From positions 1-14,122 of the forward strand of contig DFEQ01000025.1 of assembly GCA_002368735.1 (NCBI GenBank): DNA of 14,122 bases, read 5' to 3'. The stretch's first letter is position 1. The number at the start of each line of letters is the position of its first letter. The notes below the pieces were generated by a model. That model ran no database searches, was not told where the DNA came from, and saw only the letters and a list, made by a program, of their open reading frames with translations. The position numbers and the translations under genes are program-made. This DNA is from Christensenella sp. UBA3798. GTDB taxonomy: Bacteria; Bacillota; Clostridia; Christensenellales; CAG-1252. This document shows, in pieces, positions 12,474 to 14,122 of this stretch.

Positions 12474-14122
12474 ATGGAATATACGGAAAGCTACAAGCAT
12501 TGGCTTGAAAACGTAAACGAAGAGCAAAAAGCGGAGCTTGCGGCGCTTGCGGGCGACGACAAGGAGCTTCGCGAAAGGTTTACTCTCCCTCTTGCCTTTG
12601 GCACGGCGGGGATGCGCGGCGTTCTCGGGATGGGCACCTTCCGCATGAACGAATACACCGTCGCGCGGGCTACGCAGGGTCTCGCGGACTACATCAAGGA
12701 CAGCGGCGAAGAGGCGGCACGGCGCGGCGTGGTCATCAGCTACGACACCCGTCGTATGAGTTACGAATTCGCCATGACGGCGGCGCGCGTCCTTGCGGCA
12801 AACGGCGTCAACGCCTACCTCTTTGAAAACGTGCATCCCGTCCCCATCCTCTCCTTCTCCATCGGCTATCTCCATACCTTCTCGGGCATTATGATAACCG
12901 CCAGCCACAATCCCAAGGAATACAACGGCTACAAGGTGTACGGCGAGGACGGCGCGCAGCTCTCCCCCGAGGCTACGGCGCGCGTCGTCAAGTTTATCGA
13001 GAAGCGCGACTATTTCGGCGTCCCGATGACGGCGGTCGATGCCGCGCGGGAAAACGTGATGGGCAAGGACGACGTCCTTATCGCCCCGCATATCACGGTG
13101 GTGGGGCGGAGCGTGGACGAAGCCTACTTCGAGCGCATCTCCGCGTTATCCCTCTCTCCCGAAGCGGTGGAGAAGGAAGGGAAGGATCTAAAGATAGTCT
13201 ATACCCCTCTGCACGGCAGCGGCTACAAGCCGGTCACCGAGATCCTCACGAGGATGCATATCCCTTATAACGTGGTGCCCGAGCAGGCGGCGCCCGATCC
13301 CGATTTCCCCACCGTCAAGATGCCCAATCCCGAGATGCCCGACGCCTTGACACTCGGCATCATGCTCGCCGAAGAGCTCGGCAGCGACGTGGTCATCGGC
13401 ACCGACCCCGACGCGGACAGAATGGGAGTCGCCGTAAGGAGCGACAAGGGAGATTTCGTGCTTCTCACCGGCAACCAAACGGGCGTCCTTTTGATGGACT
13501 ACATCCTGCGCCGCCACAAGGAGCGGGGCACCCTCCCCGCAAATGCCGCCGTCGTCAAAACCATCGTGACCACCTCGCTTGCAGAGAAGGTGGCGGAATA
13601 CTACGGCGCAGCCTGCTACGACGTATTGACGGGCTTTAAGTTTATCGGAGAAAAGATAGATCTATTCCAAAAAACGGGGGCGCACACCTTCCTCTTTGGC
13701 TACGAGGAGAGCTACGGCTACCTCGCGGGCACCCACGCAAAGGACAAGGACGCCGTGGTATCCACGATGCTCTTTGCCGAAATGGTGTGCTACTACAAGA
13801 GCATCGGCGTCAGCCTCTACGCACGCTTGCAGGAAATATATAAAACGCTCGGCTACTATGCGGAGCAGACCATCTCGGTCTACTTCAAGGGGCTGGACGG
13901 CATGGCTACGATGGCGGAGAAGACCCGCGCCCTCCGCAAGGTGGATATCACCGAGATCGCTGGGTACAAGGTCGTTGCCACCGTGGACTTCCTAGCGGGT
14001 GAAAAAACCGATATTTCGGGGAAAAAGGAGAAAATCGACTTCCCGAAGAGCGACGTGATGAAGTACTTCCTCGATGGGGGAGATTGGGTCGCCATTCGCC
14101 CGTCCGGCACCGAACCGAAACT
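12474..14122 (+). CDS. pgcA: Alpha-phosphoglucomutase / phosphohexomutase (PgcA-like), 3' end cut by window
   Basis: It interconverts glucose 1-phosphate and glucose 6-phosphate, possibly also mannose phosphates, feeding cell-envelope and glycan precursors. 549 codons are present without a stop; relatives of the Bacillus subtilis PgcA type run to about 575-580 residues, so only the end is missing. Domains follow the alpha-D-phosphohexomutase order: FGTAGMRG (42-49), the phosphoserine loop TASHNPKEYNG with S144, the metal loop GTDPDADR (309-316), the sugar-binding GYEESYG (409-415) and the phosphate-binding RPSGTEPK at 542-549, right at the window edge. The ATG at 12474 has GGAGG 11 nt upstream, slightly long. 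It is probably a separate transcription unit. Exact sugar preference cannot be read from sequence. Confidence 0.95.
   Translation, partial: MEYTESYKHWLENVNEEQKAELAALAGDDKELRERFTLPLAFGTAGMRGVLGMGTFRMNEYTVARATQGLADYIKDSGEEAARRGVVISYDTRRMSYEFAMTAARVLAANGVNAYLFENVHPVPILSFSIGYLHTFSGIMITASHNPKEYNGYKVYGEDGAQLSPEATARVVKFIEKRDYFGVPMTAVDAARENVMGKDDVLIAPHITVVGRSVDEAYFERISALSLSPEAVEKEGKDLKIVYTPLHGSGYKPVTEILTRMHIPYNVVPEQAAPDPDFPTVKMPNPEMPDALTLGIMLAEELGSDVVIGTDPDADRMGVAVRSDKGDFVLLTGNQTGVLLMDYILRRHKERGTLPANAAVVKTIVTTSLAEKVAEYYGAACYDVLTGFKFIGEKIDLFQKTGAHTFLFGYEESYGYLAGTHAKDKDAVVSTMLFAEMVCYYKSIGVSLYARLQEIYKTLGYYAEQTISVYFKGLDGMATMAEKTRALRKVDITEIAGYKVVATVDFLAGEKTDISGKKEKIDFPKSDVMKYFLDGGDWVAIRPSGTEPK

Overview
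The window looks like chromosomal DNA of an anaerobic Firmicute, most likely an uncultured member of the Clostridia. The indications are: moderately GC-rich coding DNA with consensus sigma-A promoters and strong Shine-Dalgarno sites; a rubrerythrin; a ZTP riboswitch; a YerC-type TrpR-family regulator; and an archaeal-type PurO replacing half of PurH. This placement is inferred from gene content only; there is no rRNA or marker gene here.

Layout. 1-451 is non-coding with intergenic repeat elements. 452-2343 (minus) is a two-gene purine operon, purO followed by a stand-alone AICAR transformylase, behind a 17-bp-spaced promoter and a ZTP riboswitch whose terminator is readable base by base (2354-2489). 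2551-3141 (plus) is a divergent rubrerythrin. 3142-3573 is repeat-rich and non-coding and ends in a terminator-like hairpin. 3574-11926 is one compact histidine operon: promoter with palindromic operator, yerC-type regulator, a hisZ-hisG fusion, hisD, hisC, hisB, hisH, hisA, hisF, hisIE and a PHP-type histidinol phosphatase, closed by a terminator whose loop is the last stop codon. 11927-12412 is a second repeat-rich gap. 12474 to the window end is a phosphoglucomutase lacking its 3' end.

How it fits together. The ten genes encode enzymes for every step from PRPP and ATP to histidine, plus a candidate repressor. HisF/HisH release AICAR (ZMP), which is the substrate of the AICAR transformylase encoded 2 kb away. 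The ZTP riboswitch senses that same metabolite. The window therefore holds both a major source of AICAR and its riboswitch-controlled sink.

The least explained material is intergenic: an about 80-bp element present twice with a covarying stem (157-234, 3179-3260), and hairpin arrays with AACTTCAC or GTGANATT linkers. These repeat families bracket the whole histidine transcription unit in the same orientation. I found no CRISPR array, transposase, phage gene, tRNA or rRNA, and no evidence of a wholly new multi-gene system.
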